64,000 bases of DNA from Nematostella vectensis (Eukaryota; Cnidaria; Anthozoa; Actiniaria; Edwardsiidae). The notes under the pieces were generated by a model that made no database searches, had not been told where the DNA came from, and saw only the letters and a program-made list of their open reading frames with translations. Both the position numbers and the translations under genes were made by a program. Position 1 is the stretch's first letter. Every line of letters begins with the position of its first letter. Of the stretch, positions 10,531-23,165 are shown piece after piece. Location: positions 6,678,998 to 6,742,997 of the forward strand of contig NC_064045.1 in assembly GCF_932526225.1 (NCBI RefSeq). The letters run 5' to 3'.

Positions 10531-12140
10531 CTTAACGTTTTCGTTGCCCGTTTGCCATTCAACAAAAGCAAAATAGAACTAATTAAAAGATTTCCCGAAC
10601 AATAAATTTATATGAAAAAAGTCCGCAGTATAAGCTTGAGTACTAGATAAGTTTAAAAGTAAATTTCACGAGACAACTAGCATCCTTCATCCATCTCTTT
10701 TCTCAGTTTACATAAAAAAGCTTCTATGTAATGTTGAACTACTTTTTATGTATTCGCTTTACTGGTAACAGCAGATAATCCGTTTGCTCTTTTCGCATTA
10801 CGGTAAAACTCTGTCAATATTTCGCGTCACTTATAGGGCTCTCATGCTCACACGTCGGAAGTTTCCTCCGCTGTTCTGATTAGTTTTAGCCGTAAAAGGT
10901 TTATTAGCAATGCCTACTGTCTATCTGTTCATGGATTGATCGTTTATCCGGTTTCTAAATGTTTGGCCGTGGACTATAGTGATCAACTTGTGCCGAAAAT
11001 ACAGTTTAACTTTTGTAAGTAAACAATGAAAATAAACATCGGTTATAAAAATCAACGTAAGGAGATAGGGAATGGACGTAAAAAAAGAAAATTGTTTAAC
11101 CCTTTAAGATAAACATTAAATTTAATGGGTTGAGCAAATCAATCTATGATTTTTAGATAAGGAGGAGGAAAACAAAGCAGTTAAATTTGAAGGATATAAA
11201 CAACAACAACTTTACAGGTAGCCTGCAATGCACGCGTGTGTTTGTTTATACAGCTAAAAACCGGTTCGTAGCCGCCATCTTTGATTTTGAGCAAAAATGA
11301 ATCCAATAAAAAACACCGGGTAAACACTTGCATTGCAGACTACTTGACAGGTGTTAAAAAGGTTGCGATGTTAAGTAAAGCCGCGTTTTATCAGGTATTG
11401 TAGGCGAATTAGAATCCAAATGCATATTGACACCGACTACATCTGATCCATATTTTATAATATTCAACAAAGCCATGCTTACGTTTTCACTGATGTGTAG
11501 TTTTCATCTTTCTCTAGGGAAATCTTTGTTCTCAACACAATTACCAATTGCTTGTTCGATAAGTTTGTGCTTATCCATTAAGATATGTTTTCGCCTCGCT
11601 CTTGGATTAAAGATTTAATCGTTTGGGATAAAAAAGATATACGAGTATCTATGCAAACAAATCAATATGGGTTTTTTGTGTCGTGAATGCAAAAGACATC
11701 AGTGTTGATAATTTTCAATTGATACAATGGGTAGCCACGGAGAATAGCTTAGATAGTCCATTGCTTAAGTATTTTTGTCTCTTTCTATGATATTTCATTG
11801 GTAAGAAAAGAAAAATGGTGCACACAGTATTGATATCTAAACAAAGTTAAGGATAGCTCGCTTGATTCAGTCGAGTAGAAAAATAATGACCAAACGTTAA
11901 AAGTGAAAACAAACGTCAATAAATGCAGATAGGCGTGTAATGTTACTCTTTGTTTCACTATTACATGACTAGCCACACGAAAAGCTTTCAAGTATATTTG
12001 TTACTTTAAAATGTAAGAAAAAATCGTTTTTTATCGATTAAATAATAAGCAAGTGGGTACAGACTTTAATTATGTATTATTGATATTTCGTTATCGTAAC
12101 AAAAAACGAGTAAGAGCATAAACGCAAAACTGAATACACT
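10531..12140. other. AT-rich, no gene seen
   Basis: Apart from the possible short element at 11216-11342, there is no frame over 68 codons and no clear repeat. Confidence 0.6.
11216..11342. mobile_element. Possible short inverted-repeat element
   Basis: TAGCCTGCAATGCA at the left and TTGCATTGCAGACTA at the right are imperfect inverted repeats, with ACAGGT outside both ends as a possible target duplication. The evidence is short. Confidence 0.4.
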
Positions 12141-12144
12141 ATTT

Positions 12145-12475
12145 ATTTTATAAGAACGTCAAATTTTCAGTTGAGGCTGGGACGTTCTTATTTTTGGAGC
12201 ATTTTAAGGCTGAAAATGTTCTTAGCGATGTTCTTAAATTTTGGGGCTTATAAAATATAGTACTCAATGAATTATAAGGAGGAGAATTACATGATCAATA
12301 GCAATATAATGTTTAAGGTTGCTATTAATGAACACAATTTAACACTGCATTTTACTCAAAAAGCAATATGTTGCTGCTATCTGAGCCTCGGCGTGTTCTT
12401 AGCATGTTATTAAAATTTGGTGAAAACTCAGCCTGTATAAAAAAGGTTCTTATAAAAAAACACAAGTACACTTAG
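12145..12475 (+). repeat. Dispersed repeat L, fullest forward copy
   Basis: Runs from TTTTATAAGAACGTC to GTTCTTATAAAAAA, with GAGCCTCGGCGTGTTCTTAG inside. Copies also at 2930-3290 (reverse) and, partial, at 12710-12945 and 26020-26285. No frame of note. Confidence 0.7.
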
Positions 12476-12519
12476 TAACGTGGGTCGTTTCTACGGTTTG
12501 GAGCATTGTATGGCTGAAA

Positions 12520-12720
12520 ATTTTGTGAAACAGCCTCTGTCAGATGCCATTTGTTATCCTAGAAAAGTGAAAGGGCTTACATTTCCATCGGCTGATTTGC
12601 CGAAGCCAAAAGTATTGAACTTTGTTTTTAGATTATTATCTCGAGATTTTAGCACATGTGCGTTCCAATATTATATAAAAACAATAACAAAGGTGTGACT
12701 GACAAGGGTTTTTTTAAAGA
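12520..12720 (+). repeat. Repeat M copy
   Basis: Contains ACATTTCCATCGGCTGATTT, TTAGCACATGTGCGTTCC and AACAATAACAAAGGTGTGAC in family order. Confidence 0.6.
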
Positions 12721-12945
12721 TGTCATAAAAATACAATAACCAATAAGGTATTGGGGGGAAAGAATTGCACAGATTATCAATAGCAATAATATTAAAGGTT
12801 GATATCATTTAATTCTACATTTTAGGACGCATCACACTAACAAAGCAATACTTTTGCTGCTGAGCCTCGGCATGTTCTTAGAATTTGGAGAAATCCCTGG
12901 CTGGACTTTCTTATAAAGAAAGTGCTTATAGAAAAGTGTTTTTCA
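12710..12945 (+). repeat. Dispersed repeat L, partial copy
   Basis: Contains CAATAAGGTATTGGGGG, TTTTAGGACGCATC, CTGCTGAGCCTCGGCATGTT and GTGCTTATAGAAAAGTG in the order seen in the fuller copy just upstream. Confidence 0.65.
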
Positions 12946-14368
12946 CTTATCGTAAAACATGTTGACTTAAAACTATCAAATATATTTAAGCTGTTAGTTT
13001 GAAAAGATCCGGATTGAAACACTTCAAATGCCGAAAAAGCCTGGATTTTCTGTGCACTTTAAGTGAACAGGAAACAGAATAAGAGATAAGTAATACTTGT
13101 GACGATATATGAGCTAGTTGTCATATTCTCTGGGGAATTCTGCACAGAAAATCACAAGAATCTTTGGAGGTTTGTAAATAATTTATCCGTCGGCACCGCC
13201 GATAATTACATTATTTGATCGTAGTCCAATCGGTTGCTTGATACAGTTTTTAAGTGTAACGTTTTAGAATTGTATCAAATCCTAACATCAAAAGAATAAA
13301 TAATTTATTTGCGCCCCATAATCACTGGGCAGCAATCAAACAAACAAATGTGCACAAATGGAATTCAACACGTAAAGTAGCCCGACAACGTTAAATGTGG
13401 AGAGTGAGAAAACGACTAGGCAGCTGATAGAAGGGAAGTCGCGTTTTGCATTTGACGCGTGGGTCTTTGAGTAGAAACGTCCAGGAGAGAGGGCATATGG
13501 CTTCTTCCAGTCTTTCATCAAGTCACAAATTATTCTAGTGGCAATATCGAGGTAAAAGAGGTTGCTGTTTTGTTTGGAGATACAATCTTGGCTGCGTGAA
13601 TTCGATAATATAGCACGCACAATTGGCAGTGAAATCACGAAATAGAAGACTTTGCGAAGTGAAGAGTTGATAATTTATCCATGCACCAAGTCTTTACCAA
13701 GTGAGTTGATCTGAGTTTGGGTAGGTGTAGAAAAGCCGTAGCACTTTCCAGATGTAATTGTTTGGTGTTTTAAGGTGGCAAAGAAGCATTTGCTTTGCAA
13801 GTCTAGTTAAAGTTGACCTTTAACACATTGAACATCCCTTAATTTAAGAAAAAAATGTTTGTTTTTCTTTTTCTGGACAACAAGATTTGTGCTTTACGAT
13901 TAAAGAAAGCTAAAAGAAAGCAGTTAGGGTTATTCAAACATGCTAGAGTTTTAGTTTGGAATTTTCGCAATGTTCTAAAACGATTGTTGACGGACAAATG
14001 CTACTTTGCAGCTATAATTCTGGATACACAGTTGACTTCCTTTAAGGGATAGGGATAATAAAAATAGTTTGAGTAAACGGTAGTTTGGTTTGTCGAGGGT
14101 AAAAATGTATGTAAAAGTACTTGAGGAGAAGTAGAACCAGTTCGAGAAGCGAAAGATTTGAGTAACGAGGGTTGAGTAATCGGAAAACAACTGTATTAAC
14201 TATTTGTCGCCCAAACCTCGGAGTTATAATTATCAAAACTCCAAACACGCCAGCAGTCAAGTCGCGCTAGACAGGTCTCCATGACAACTGCCGCCAAATG
14301 TGTTACGTTAGTTTGACTCCGCGTCTTCCAGACATCTTAATGAGACACCTAATTAGCCTTGCTTGCTT

Positions 14369-14535
14369 TTCTCGAAAGATAAGTTTAAAATGCGAAAGGG
14401 AAATTATGCTCTTAGGCTTTTTAAAAACCTCTTCTCCAGACAAATTTACATTTCTCGAAAGATAAGTTTAAAATGCGAAATGAAAATTATGCTTTTAGGC
14501 TTTTTGAAAACCTCTTCTCTAGGCGAGTTTTGCAT
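14369..14535 (+). repeat. 83-bp tandem duplication
   Basis: CTCGAAAGATAAGTTTAAAA starts at 14371 and again at 14454. Both are followed by ATGCGAAA and TTAGGCTTTTT. Two copies only. Confidence 0.85.
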
Positions 14536-15342
14536 GTGTGACGAATATTTTCCCTAGTAAAGGACAAATAAGAAAAACAGAAAAAATATAATCCTATGAA
14601 GGCAAAACTGAAGGATGGGGTGGATCTTTTATGGTATAACTCACATTTTATTTATTTTTATTATAAAACAATCTATATATTTCGCAGTGTTATTTTTTTT
14701 TATGATGAGAAAAAGATTGTTTTCTGTTTTGATTTTGCCTGGGGCAATACTATGTGTTTCTAATTTGAGCTACTCTCTTCAAAAACAGATGATGTTATTG
14801 GCAGAAAATATCCTTTTTCTCCAAAACAAATGACAAAAACTACGGGGGTTGGGGAGTGAGAGAGTGAGAGAGTAAGAGAGTGGGGGAGTAAGAGTGGGGG
14901 AGTGGGGCGAAAAGAAAAGGTACGCAGATTTCACCTGTCAGATAAATGGCTTCAAGTTATGTGCAACCCAACGCGAAATTAACACATCATTTGTTAATTT
15001 GATATGTACATGCGCGTACACAGGGGGGGGGGGGGGGTAGGCAGGGTGCGCCCAGCCCCCCCCCCCCCTTGGAAGCCAAAAAGTAGGTCATTTCTTATTG
15101 CGGAATCTTCAAATACTATACTTTTCCATATGATACCCTATTGCTGCGCACGTCCACCCCCCCTCCCCCCCTCCCTTAGCCAATTCTGGGTGCGCGCCTG
15201 ATGTGTATGGGGAATGTGATGTAAAAATGTAAACAACCAAAAACGTAAGAAACCACCGGATAGCCTCTACAGTTGATTAATTAATAAAACCTTTAAAAGA
15301 TAAAGTCGACAACAACGCTGATTTATGTTTTTTAGAACGATA

Positions 15343-15372
15343 TTTCGGCAGGCCAATACCTGCCTTCTTCAG
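15343..15372 (-). ncRNA. Hammerhead-like core without a stem III
   Basis: On the minus strand CTGAAGA (15372-15366) is followed by a perfect six-pair stem (15364-15359 with 15352-15347, GGCAGG/CCTGCC) and then GAAA (15346-15343). This order of core and stem II resembles a hammerhead, but an extra A precedes the stem and no stem III or clear cleavage triplet follows. It is more likely a decayed retroelement end than an active ribozyme. Confidence 0.35.
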
Positions 15373-15419
15373 GTTATAACTTTTTGTGTTTTTGATAAAA
15401 TACTTCGACAGTCGTCGAT

Positions 15420-15612
15420 ATTGTTGTTGTTATTGTCATTGTCATGGTTGTTGTTGCTGCTGTTATAGCTGCTGTCGTTTTTGTTGTTTGCTATCGTTGT
15501 TTTGTTGTTGACGTTGTTGTTGTTGTTGCTGTTTTGCTGCTGAAGTTGATGTTGTTTTCGTTGTTGCTGTTGTCATTGTCTGCTGTTGTTGTTGCTGTTG
15601 TTGTTGTCCAAA
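15420..15612 (+). repeat. GTT-rich microsatellite
   Basis: Interrupted GTT/GCT trinucleotide repeats. The Val/Ala/Leu-rich frame 15444-15719 is a product of the repeat and is not supported as a gene. Confidence 0.85.
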
Positions 15613-17699
15613 GAAACGGTCATACATTAGTTCTCACCATACTTTTTTCAGCAATCCACTTTTTCGAATTTCAATTTTCGATATCGGATGTTATCAAAAA
15701 GTGTTGCTTCCTTCTATGAGATAACACTTTTGTGTTTTTCTACTTCAAGGAATAAATCCACAGTTACAAAGATTGTGTATATAAATATTTAGTTACATTG
15801 ATTGGTTGAATTGATAAGGAATTTTATCGATTCCGATAGTACCTTCCGTAAGCTTAAGACGAAGTTTTTGAATTCCTCTCATGTCATAACAGGCCTAAGA
15901 TGGCTTTATTGAATAGTTATATTAAGTGCATCACACACCAGCAGTGTTCCTTTGTCACAAAGGGTCAATGGTGAGGTTTTTCTAACGATGCTAAATTAAA
16001 AAATGCCACGATATAAGTGCGTTTGTTCGAGTTGCCTTTTGTAGTTTATTAGCGAGAATTTTACCATCAACCACTTCAAATGACTTCGTGGGAGCATATT
16101 AGATACTATGGATTAGTAAGGGTACTACAATTTCGTGTCTTGAACGAGAAGCAACTCATGTATTTTCTTGGCGATTGTCTGTTTTCCTTTTTCCACGCGC
16201 TAAATGATCTGTTAATTTCTCAAACGTTCAAAAACAGACACAACTCAATCTATATTGATTCAAATAATTCTATAATTAAACAAATCAAAAGGCAAACTCA
16301 AACTTAGTTTTATAACGTGTCTCTCTGGCTAAATAAAACGTCTAATCTTGTCAATCAGAAATGATGCCCAGAAAAAGAAACCTATATCACCCTAAATACT
16401 TCTATTAATAAAATGTGTTAGCGTTAATTAATGTCGTGGCCCGAAACGCAAACAAAAAAGAGGAACTTTTCCGCATCACCTGTTCCTGACCTAAGGGAAA
16501 GCCAGACGTCTCGAAACACAGAAATGGAATACGAGACCTACAATTCAATAATTTCTTTCAGTATCTTGCATTATTCACGATAAAGGCTTTTATATCTCAC
16601 TTCGGCCTTAACAAGTGAATATAATAAGTAAATGTGCGTAAAAAACGGCCATCTCCCGCTGATATTTGCTCGTTTATTCCCGTGAAGTTAATAAATCACC
16701 TTCCCTGATTGGGTATTCTGACCAAAGACCCAGATTAACTAGATTATCTTTCTCTTCTAGCCCGATGCCTCGCTGAGATCCGAGACCGTTCTCTTTTTAC
16801 GACGGAAAAACTTCAGGGCTGTTTCACGCTAGAAGTTCCTCATTCTCTTGTGCAAAGGTAAGAAACAAATGAAGTCCAGCCCATACATTGTCATATTGTT
16901 CTTGACAGAGTCCTTAACAAGATATCGGTCTAATTCGGGTTATTCATCAAACACAAAGAGACAGCTCGTGTTCTGCCAACCTGCTCTGACCTATGGAGCA
17001 AGAGATTAAATTCAAGGAAAATAACGGGAATATGTATCTTAATTTCCTCCATAACGTTATCACAAACAAGATTGGTTAAGCTTCTAGGAAAGATTAATCA
17101 CACATTCAGTTAGCTTAAAATCAGGGAAATGAATATTGTGACCTTTTTGAATATGACGACCTTTTTTGAATACGCATATTTCGCCTATCTCGCCTTGTAA
17201 TAGTGAATCAATTGAACAGTTGAATTAGTTGAATATACATTTATCTCTAACCTAGCAAGGTTAGACTAGCAAAGTGTTTCGATTTTTACCCGTGCTATTT
17301 TGTTTTTTAAATTTGCTGCTAAGGTTCAAGGAATATGCAACAAAATATGCGCCCTTTCCTTGTTTAGCCAAGGGGCCCGCAGATAAATAGATAATCGAAG
17401 CTCTTTTATAGATTTAAGTTACTATTCGAGCGGGAAGTCAAATGATTATGAATAAGCACAGACCTGTTATTAGTATAGAAATACATTTATAAAAATAAGT
17501 GCGGCGAAATATGACTTAGAATATAAGAAAATACCAAAAGTATAAGTAGTCAGGCCCGTAGTCAGGATTTTGAGCCGGCGGAGGGGGGGGGGGGGGGGAG
17601 TACGGGAATAATATGAAATATTATAAATCATTCTATATCGAATCAATATTCTTAAAGAGCCTTTGTCACTCCTTTGTTATTGTTTTCATTTGCAATGTG

Positions 17700-17850
17700 C
17701 TAGAACCTCGAAACAATCATTTAAAAAAAAATTTAATACTTTATTTTACCAAATTTAATAAAAAATATCGCACTGGCTTCCGCAAATCAGCCGATGGAAA
17801 TGGATGCTTTCTCACAGCTTCGTACTTTGCTAGGATGACAAAATAGCGGC
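17700..17850 (-). repeat. Repeat M, reverse copy
   Basis: ATATCGCACTGGCTTCC, CAGCCGATGGAAATGGATGC and CTAGGATGACAAAATAGCGG are the complement of the family order. Confidence 0.55.
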
Positions 17851-18231
17851 TGGCAGAGAAACCTGTCTTAAAGGACTAGCTATTGAATATCAGATGGGGG
17901 AGAAACAATTTTTTCGAGCTCGATATCTTTTTGTGAACGGTTGGATTGATAGTTATTTTTCTTTTACAGATATTGTTACCCTTTAGACAAGATTTTCTTG
18001 TTCGATTCGTTTCTTTTTCTTTTGGGGGAGAGGGGGTATTTTTGCTATCGACCCGTCAGAGGTCACAGGGTTGTTCCCCTATCTAAAACATAAGGGACCA
18101 GGCCTTTTTCTCAAAATGGCAGCCAACAAAAAAGCTTTAATGCAGGTTTACGTGGAAAGTCTTGACGCTGCTGTAGGGCAATAAGTTAGCAAAAATGATT
18201 GAAGCGGGCCATATATCATGTTATCTCCTAA

Positions 18232-18442
18232 TAATGCCTAGTGCACACTAGCAACATAACTACATAACGACATGGGCGCGCGCACTATGTTTAGCCCGAC
18301 ATAACGACATGGACATAATGACATAAAAGAAAAAACATGTTTTTTTCTCTTATGCCGTTATGTCCATGTCGTTATGTCGAAGATAAGAGTGCGCGCGACC
18401 ATGTCGTTATGTCGATATGCCGCTAGTGTGCACTAGGCCTAA
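18232..18442. mobile_element. Foldback element family B, copy 2
   Basis: Same termini and CGCGCGCACT arms as the copy at 3850. It is flanked on both sides by a near-identical 50-base segment (18182-18231 and 18440-18490), much longer than a usual target duplication. Confidence 0.85.
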
Positions 18443-18650
18443 GTTAGCAAAAAATGATTGAAGCGGACCATAGATCATGTTATTCCCTAATAAAGGAACA
18501 GAGAGTGAGCTGTTGATACAATACGCCACTCAAGATCCATACAAAGTAATTTCGATATAAAAAACAAATAAACGTTGGCTTTAAAACGATCCTAAGGTGA
18601 TATCCTTTAGGGTGTCTTGAGGTGGTTATGGAACAAAAATATTCGATCAC

Positions 18651-18883
18651 TAATGCCTGGTGCACTCTAGTTACATAACGACATGGGCGCGCGCACTCTT
18701 ATCTTCGTATGTGTGAATGTTCGACATTTTGACATAAACCCGACATAACGACATAAGAGAAAAAAAACATGTTTATTCTCTTATGTCATTATGTCCATGT
18801 CGTTATGTCGGGCAAAACAAAGTGCGCGCGCCCATGTCGTTATGTCGTTATGTCACTATGTCACTAGTGTGCACTAGGCATAA
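18651..18883. mobile_element. Foldback element family B, copy 3
   Basis: Termini TAATGCCTGGTGCAC and GTGCACTAGGCATAA, with arms rich in ACATAACGACAT and GCGCGCGCAC. It lies only 208 bases from copy 2. Confidence 0.85.
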
Positions 18884-18903
18884 CAGAAAATCATATATCA
18901 GGT

Positions 18904-19138
18904 GAATAAGGGGACTTGCACTAAGAGATCACATGACTTTTTGGGTGGCAAACTGGCCAAAATAACGGCAACACAGAAAAAAACCCAGAATTCTTTTTTC
19001 AGAAAGGATTTAGTTTCATTTAGATATTTTTTTTTTTCGTCGTTCTCTGGTTTGACGTGCAAAGTCAATTATGTGATTATTTTGTGAATTTGCCACCCAG
19101 AAAGGTCACGTGATCTCTTAGCCGTAAGTTCCCTATTA
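18904..19138. mobile_element. Foldback element with AAGAGATCACATGAC arms
   Basis: The left arm (AATAAGGGGACTTGC, then AAGAGATCACATGAC and GGGTGGCAAA) is mirrored by TTTGCCACCC, GTCACGTGATCTCTT and CCTATT at the right. It is about 235 bases with an AT-rich centre. Confidence 0.75.
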
Positions 19139-21239
19139 AGAATAGAAAACCTAGATTCCCAGGACTATAATATCTGTGACTTTGCTGCTGAATACACTAA
19201 TTGTGTGTTAGCGTATATTTTCTCGACTAGCATTAGATGTATTCACCCCCCCCCCCCCCCCCCCCCGGGTGATGGTCACATGGGAAAGTAAGGGGTCTGG
19301 GAAATTCAAAAACGTGTTTCCATAATCTTCCCCCCCCCCCCCTCCCCCAAATATTCTAATTATGTTGAGATTAAGTAAGTTGTTGTTTACTTGCGCGTGA
19401 AAATCAAATGCCCAATTGTCCCCGTTAAATTCACTCTTTTTACAAAGCATGCATAACAAATCTAATTGGTTATCCTATTACCAAGTAAACCATCATGCCG
19501 ACAAAGAACAAATAGAATTCAAAATATTCAATCAAGCCAGGGAAGATAAAAGAACTCTTCAATAACTTCCATTGTCGTCGTTAACCGGCGAATCCCCCGT
19601 TGGTAAATTTCCGCCTATCTGCCGGCCGTGTTTTCCTGTTTAAAGAGGATTACGTTTCTAAAAACTCGCCGACATTATATTGTATTTGTCAAGGAATACA
19701 CTGAAAAATCATTTCTAGCGTCCCTTGACAATATGCCTTATTCTATTAATAAAATCATTTCGGTTTTACCATTTTAAAAATTAAATTCATTAATCATTCG
19801 TTATTGAATTCTGATTCTTATCAAGGTTTGAAATTAGCGGGATCTCCAGCCCGCTTCAGACTTTAAAACTAATTATTTTATTCCGTTTGAGGTCGATTTT
19901 TTTTTATAAAAAATAGCAAAAAACCCATCAGACACGTAAGCCGGCCATGCTGAGCGACCAGCACATGGCAATCCAGTGGTGGCAGAGTGACTGGGAAGGT
20001 ACGACCACGATTCCATTGGCTTATGGGATAACCACGGCTAGGTAATAAGGTAAAAATACAAGGCTTCTTTCTTTTTGTGCTTTTGTGCCGTTTAACAGGT
20101 CATCGCTTAATGCTAAACGCACCGACGGGCATTTTATTGTTTTCAAAAACGATTATTTTTACAATTGAGATGATGAGAAAACGTTCAGTATACAGCGCTT
20201 ATATTCGGCCTGATTTGACATTCGGGTTTTAGATAATAAGAGTTTTATGATCCGACATAATCCTAGGCCACACAACGAATCCCCCCTCCAAAAACAAGTA
20301 GTTACAATGGCATATTTTGTCGTTTGAAGATGTTTTGATGTCGAAAATATCAATTTCAACAGATGCTGGGAAAAAAACGTCTGTTCCTTTTGACCCTTCT
20401 TTTTTTTCCCCAGCCAGCAGTGGTTAGACATTTTTCTTCTCAGCCAGCGAGAGATTATACATTTTTTCTCTGGTCGAGTTTTTTTTTTCCCAGCATCCAT
20501 TCCAGCCCTACAAAAAATATTCCCAGCATAACCACTTTTGTGACGAAATATTGCCATACTATTTTTTCCAAGCAACCAAGGGGTTTAAGATCTTCCCAGC
20601 AAAAAAAAAAACGGGCTGCGAAACAGATATTTTGTGCCCTTGATAATCTGAGAGCCCGAGAGAACGTGAAATAGTCTTCAATTAACAGAGATTTGTACAT
20701 TATCGTGTCATCTTTTCTCAATAACGATGACAGCTTTAACTCATCTGTCATCACCACGCATCATCATCATTGCCGTAATCATCTTACCTATTATTGAGAG
20801 AACAAGTTTCTCTTTTAATGTTTCAGTACATAGATTTTTCATAGAAAATTCCAGCGTGGGATATTTGCCCGCACTTCGGTCTTGCCACAAACCTAGTAGC
20901 ATGTTCGATAAAATCCTTACTCACTGCTTGATTCATTTTATTTTATCATGTTGTCTGCCACAAAAAAAGTGTTATCAGATCACATCAGAATTTCACTAAA
21001 TATCTGAAAGAAGGTCATACACGAATTCACGAAAGAAAAGCCATACTAAGCCTCATCTCGAGAAACAAAGTATTTATTCACACTAACAGACGAAACATTC
21101 AATCTGATCATGCTTTTAATAATAGCGTGTTAGTAAAATACATTTTATGGATTGGGGAGAATGGGGGGGGGGGGGGGGGGTAGCTAGAATTAGCTGGGAG
21201 AAGAGGTTCAGCACTGACAACTGCAATCGTAATTCTAAA
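19139..21239. other. No gene seen
   Basis: Contains a C21 run at 19246, a G18 run at 21163, the GC-rich patch at 19937 and a stretch (20360-20610) rich in the word TTCCCAGC on both strands. The frames in that stretch, up to 138 codons, follow from its biased composition. Confidence 0.55.
19937..20055 (+). other. GC-rich patch with a short frame, possible isolated exon
   Basis: Much richer in GC than its surroundings. It has a 32-codon frame from ATG 19948 (MLSDQHMAIQWWQSDWEG and on), an AG before it (CCCATCAG) and a GTACGA or GTAATA possible donor after it. No partner exon or family was recognised. Confidence 0.2.
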
Positions 21240-21419
21240 GCCCCGTGCAAACTGCGCCAGCACCTGCCAGCAATACTGGGGAATTTTCGCTTGGCTGACT
21301 ATGGAACAAAGGAAATATAAAAATGGGAAATGGACTTTCTGACATTTTCTTTGTCTTTTGTTCAGTCGAGCAAGAATTCGCCAGCAATGCTGGCAAATGC
21401 TGGCGCAGTTTGCACGGGC
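21240..21419. mobile_element. Foldback element with GCCAGCA-rich arms
   Basis: Left arm GCCCCGTGCAAACTGCGCCA and its complement at the right end (TGGCGCAGTTTGCACGGGC) enclose further matching CCAGCAATACTGG-type sequence. There are no coding frames. Confidence 0.8.
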
Positions 21420-21819
21420 AAAATACAATTAATTCAAGCGTATGTTAAAATGTTATATACCTATTTCACCCAAGATTGTCAGTGCAAATGGCTCATGGGC
21501 ACTAATTATTCCTAAATTTAAAGGTGTTAAATAAAGTCCAGCAATGTCAGAGCCAAGCATTGGTAACCTTTAATGGAAAATTGTTTTGATTTATCCATAT
21601 TCTTCGAGACGCATAGTTACTTTTGGTCGTAGAACTGCCATTTGCCAATCGCCATTTGCACTGACAACCTTTATTGAAATAGTTGTATATTTGTATTGCA
21701 TTCTGAGCTTTCGTGAGCTTAAAATAATTTCATGCTGTTACCCGATTACAACTGCCAATACCCAACTTTGAAATCGTTATATAGAGCGCGGAAAATACTC
21801 CTAAATGTCCATAATCTAA

Positions 21820-21958
21820 GGCTAAGTTCAAACTTCGCGTATCCATGAGCCGTACTCAATGTAAATGGTGCTAATAAAAATGGAACAATCGACTCGAATC
21901 ATTTGCACGCATTTTAATTGAATACGGCTCATGGATAATACGACGTTTGAACTTAGCC
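21820..21958. mobile_element. Foldback element family A, copy 2
   Basis: Same ends (GGCTAAGTTCAAAC and GTTTGAACTTAGCC) and the same arms containing CATGGATAATACG as the copy at 2428, slightly diverged in the centre. Confidence 0.85.
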
Positions 21959-22129
21959 AAAGGTATATGGTATCCATATTATCGCTTTTGATCGCACACG
22001 AAAATCGCAGACGGTAAAACAATTCAGTGCATGAATAAAACCAAATAATGAATTCAAGCAAAATTGGGCATATTAATGTTTCTTGGATAGGAATTAGAAG
22101 GGCTTTAAACTTGTAATGGCATATGTCGT

Positions 22130-23165
22130 TATGTTATATGATCGCACACGATCGCAGCTAATTTGACGTATTATCGCAACCGATCGTATTCACGTCTCAA
22201 GTGGTCTCCATATGATCGCACACGATCGCAGCTAATTTGAAGTACTATCGCACTCGATCGCAGCTAATTTGACGTACTATCGCAACCGATCGTATTCAGG
22301 CCACAGGTGGTCTCCATATGATCGCACACGATCGCAGCTAACTTGAAGTACTATCGCACTCGATCGCAGCTAATTTGACGTACTATCGCAACCGATCGTA
22401 TCAAGGTCACAAGTGGTTTCCATATGATCGTACACGATCGCAACTAATTTGACGTACTATCGCACTCGATCGTATCAAGGTCACAAGTGGTTTCCATATG
22501 ATCGCACACGATCGCAGCTAATTTGACGTACTATCGCAACCGATCGTATCAAGGTCACAAGTGGTTTCCATATGATCGCACTCGATCGCTGCTAATTTGA
22601 CGTACTATCGCAACCGATCGTATTCAGGTCACAAGTGGTTTCCATATGATCGCACACGATCGCTGCTAATTTGACGTACTATCACAACCGATCGCTGCTA
22701 ATTTGACGTACTATCGCAACCGATCGCAGCTAATTTGACGTACTCGCACTCGATCGCTGCTAATTTGACGTACTATCGCAACCGATCGCTGTTAATTTGA
22801 CGTACTATTGCACTCGATCGCTGCTAATTTGACGTACTTTCGCAACCGATCGCTGCTAATTTGACGTACTTTCGCACTCGACCGCTGCTAATTTGACGTA
22901 CTTTTTCACTCGGTCGCAACTAATTTGACGTACTCGCACTCGATCGAAGCTAATTTGACGCACTACCGCAACCGGTCGTATTAAGGCACAAGTGGTTTCC
23001 TTATGATCGCACACGATCGCAACTAATTTGACGTACTATCGCAACCGATCGCTGCTAATTTGACGTACTATCGCAACCGATCGCTGCTAATTTGACGTAC
23101 TATCGCACTCGATCGTATTCCGCTCGCAAAGTTATTTCCATATGATCGCACATGAGCGCAGCTAA
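22130..23165 (+). repeat. About 1-kb satellite, 32-bp unit with CGATCG boxes
   Basis: Basic unit of GCTAATTTGACGTACTATCG plus CAACCGATCG, 32 bases. In the left half it alternates with a longer spacer, CACAAGTGGTTTCCATATGA, giving a higher-order unit. CGATCG palindromes recur at nearly every unit. Confidence 0.9.

Larger units (their letters stand above)
12946..17699. other. AT-rich, no gene seen
   Basis: Holds the duplication at 14369, a GAGAGTAA-type simple repeat near 14855-14905, a G15 run at 15023 with C-rich tracts after it, the GTT repeat at 15420 and a G16 run at 17583. The 100-codon minus frame at 13336-13638 has no recognisable motif. Confidence 0.6.

Noticed and set aside
20159-20757. 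Frames of 100-138 codons on both strands
   Set aside because: They come from a stretch dominated by TTCCCAGC words and T or A runs; both strands are open for the same reason.
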